From: Methanothrix sp.
GTDB lineage: Archaea > Halobacteriota > Methanosarcinia > Methanotrichales > Methanotrichaceae
Length of the DNA stretch: 7,884 bases
Direction of reading: 5' to 3'
NCBI GenBank assembly: GCA_028688535.1
Contig: JAQTXY010000075.1
Coordinates: 1-7,884, forward strand
A program made the position numbers and the translations under genes. Numbering within the stretch: position 1 is the stretch's first letter; every line of letters starts with the position of its first letter. Under the pieces are notes generated by a model, which worked only from the letters and a program-made list of their open reading frames with translations, ran no database searches and had not been told where the DNA came from. Positions 7,287 through 7,884 of this stretch are shown here, in pieces.

Positions 7287-7292
7287 TTAGTT

Positions 7293-7884
7293 TTATAACG
7301 TTGCATCAAGTTTTGTTATAGAACCTCCCTGGCTCTGCCATTCACTCCATGTAGTTCCATCCCAATTTCTATGCCATAGAGCACCATCAGTCCCAATTGC
7401 ATAGACTCCAACATTGCTGCCAGATGATACTGCATCGAAGTCTGTTATCGCACCACCCAGGCTCTGCCAATCACTCCATACAACACCATTCCAATTTCGG
7501 TACCATAGAGCATTATCTCCACCGCGTGCGAAGACAAAGACACTACCTCCAGATGATGTGGCATCAAGGAGATCTATCCAACCGCCCAGGCTCTGCCAAT
7601 CACTCCAGGCAACACCATTCCAATTTCGGTACCATAGAGCATTATCTCCACCGCGTGCGAAGACATAGACACTACCTCCAGATGATGTGGCATCAAGGAG
7701 ATCTATCCAACCGCCCAGGCTCTGCCAATCGGCCCAGTTAACGCCATTCCAATTTCGGTACCATAAGGCATTATCTCCACCAATTCCGAACGCATAAACA
7801 CTGCCCGCAGTAGATGTGGAATCAAGGTTTGTTATAATGCCTCCCAGGCTCTGCCAATCGGCCCAGTTAACGCCATTCCAATTT
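7293..7884 (-). CDS. 3' part of a tandem-repeat propeller-type protein (5' end outside the window)
   Basis: An open frame runs from the right edge to a TAA at 7293-7295, covering 196 complete C-terminal codons with no start in the window. Read on the minus strand it is a chain of 43-residue units of the form DWQSLGG....L.ATSSGGSVYVFARGGDNALWYRNWNGV.WS. The last unit is diverged (GTDGALWHRNWDG) and the protein ends SITKLDATL. The W..LGG and GGDNALW strands match the PLL/DUF346 propeller type, but the units are shorter and much more alike than those in the other two propellers. It is probably a binding or adhesion protein, and its N-terminal content, including any signal peptide or enzyme, cannot be seen. 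It converges with the propeller gene ending at 7228. Confidence 0.85.
   Translation of the reverse strand, partial: NWNGVNWADWQSLGGIITNLDSTSTAGSVYAFGIGGDNALWYRNWNGVNWADWQSLGGWIDLLDATSSGGSVYVFARGGDNALWYRNWNGVAWSDWQSLGGWIDLLDATSSGGSVFVFARGGDNALWYRNWNGVVWSDWQSLGGAITDFDAVSSGSNVGVYAIGTDGALWHRNWDGTTWSEWQSQGGSITKLDATL
7327..7884 (-). repeat. 129-bp in-frame tandem repeats (at least four units)
   Basis: The segment reading cccaggctctgcc (or cccTggctctgcc) recurs at 7327, 7456, 7585, 7714 and 7843, always exactly 129 bases apart. Positions 7482-7603 and 7611-7732 differ at only one visible base (7537 A versus 7666 T, giving Phe versus Tyr), so these copies duplicated or were homogenised recently. The outer copies are more diverged. 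The array continues past the right edge. Confidence 0.92.

Noticed and set aside
7397..7741. Plus-strand open frames of 114 and 84 codons (7397-7741 and 7414-7668)
   Set aside because: They are antisense to the 129-bp repeats of the minus-strand gene. Their His/Arg/Pro-rich periodic composition is a by-product of the repeat.
7327..7884. CRISPR-like array
   Set aside because: The 129-bp repeats are contiguous, without unique spacers, and in frame through an open reading frame, so they are protein repeats.
1..7884. Mobile element, integrase, tRNA or attachment site
   Set aside because: No transposase or integrase motifs, tRNA-like folds or terminal direct repeats were seen on either strand. 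Dockerin/cohesin and C-terminal membrane-anchor signatures are also absent from the complete proteins.

Overview
The window looks like chromosomal DNA from a methanogenic archaeon, most likely a Methanothrix (Methanosaeta)-type member of the Methanosarcinales. Three things point that way: GGTGA-type Shine-Dalgarno sites, TTTATATA-type TATA boxes in a very AT-rich intergenic region next to much more GC-rich genes, and large exported proteins with a Ser/Gly/Asn-rich N-terminal repeat domain that I associate from memory with Methanothrix. No rRNA, tRNA or housekeeping gene is present, so the genus is an inference.

There are four protein genes. (1) 35-3235, minus strand: a secreted gingipain-like cysteine peptidase (family C25) of 1066 residues. 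It has a signal peptide, a C25 propeptide region, a catalytic core with His580/Cys620, and a C-terminal seven-repeat PLL/DUF346-like beta-propeller. (2) 3669-5198, plus strand: a 509-residue exported matrixin-like zinc peptidase with an N-terminal repeat domain and a C-terminal HELGHTLGLAD site. (3) 5204-7228, plus strand: a 674-residue exported protein with the same type of N-terminal domain as gene 2 but a seven-repeat propeller like that of gene 1 in place of the peptidase. (4) 7293 to beyond 7884, minus strand: the 3' part of a gene made of exact 129-bp (43-residue) tandem propeller-type repeats.

Genes 1 and 2 diverge from a 433-bp AT-rich spacer (3236-3668) that carries several TATA boxes and two operator-like inverted repeats. 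Genes 2 and 3 are probably one operon: the GGTGA ribosome-binding site of gene 3 overlaps the stop codon of gene 2. Genes 3 and 4 converge on a perfect 14-bp-stem hairpin (7249-7286) that could terminate transcription in both directions.

The locus reads as a combinatorial extracellular module. Two unrelated peptidase types, one shared N-terminal domain and one shared propeller type are distributed over neighbouring genes. The simplest inference is a set of exported, glycan- or surface-binding proteins that process proteins outside the cell. The propellers would supply binding (PLL-family propellers are known glycan binders), either fused to the enzyme (gene 1) or on a co-translated partner (genes 2 and 3). 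Substrates, ligands and any physical association are not visible in the sequence.
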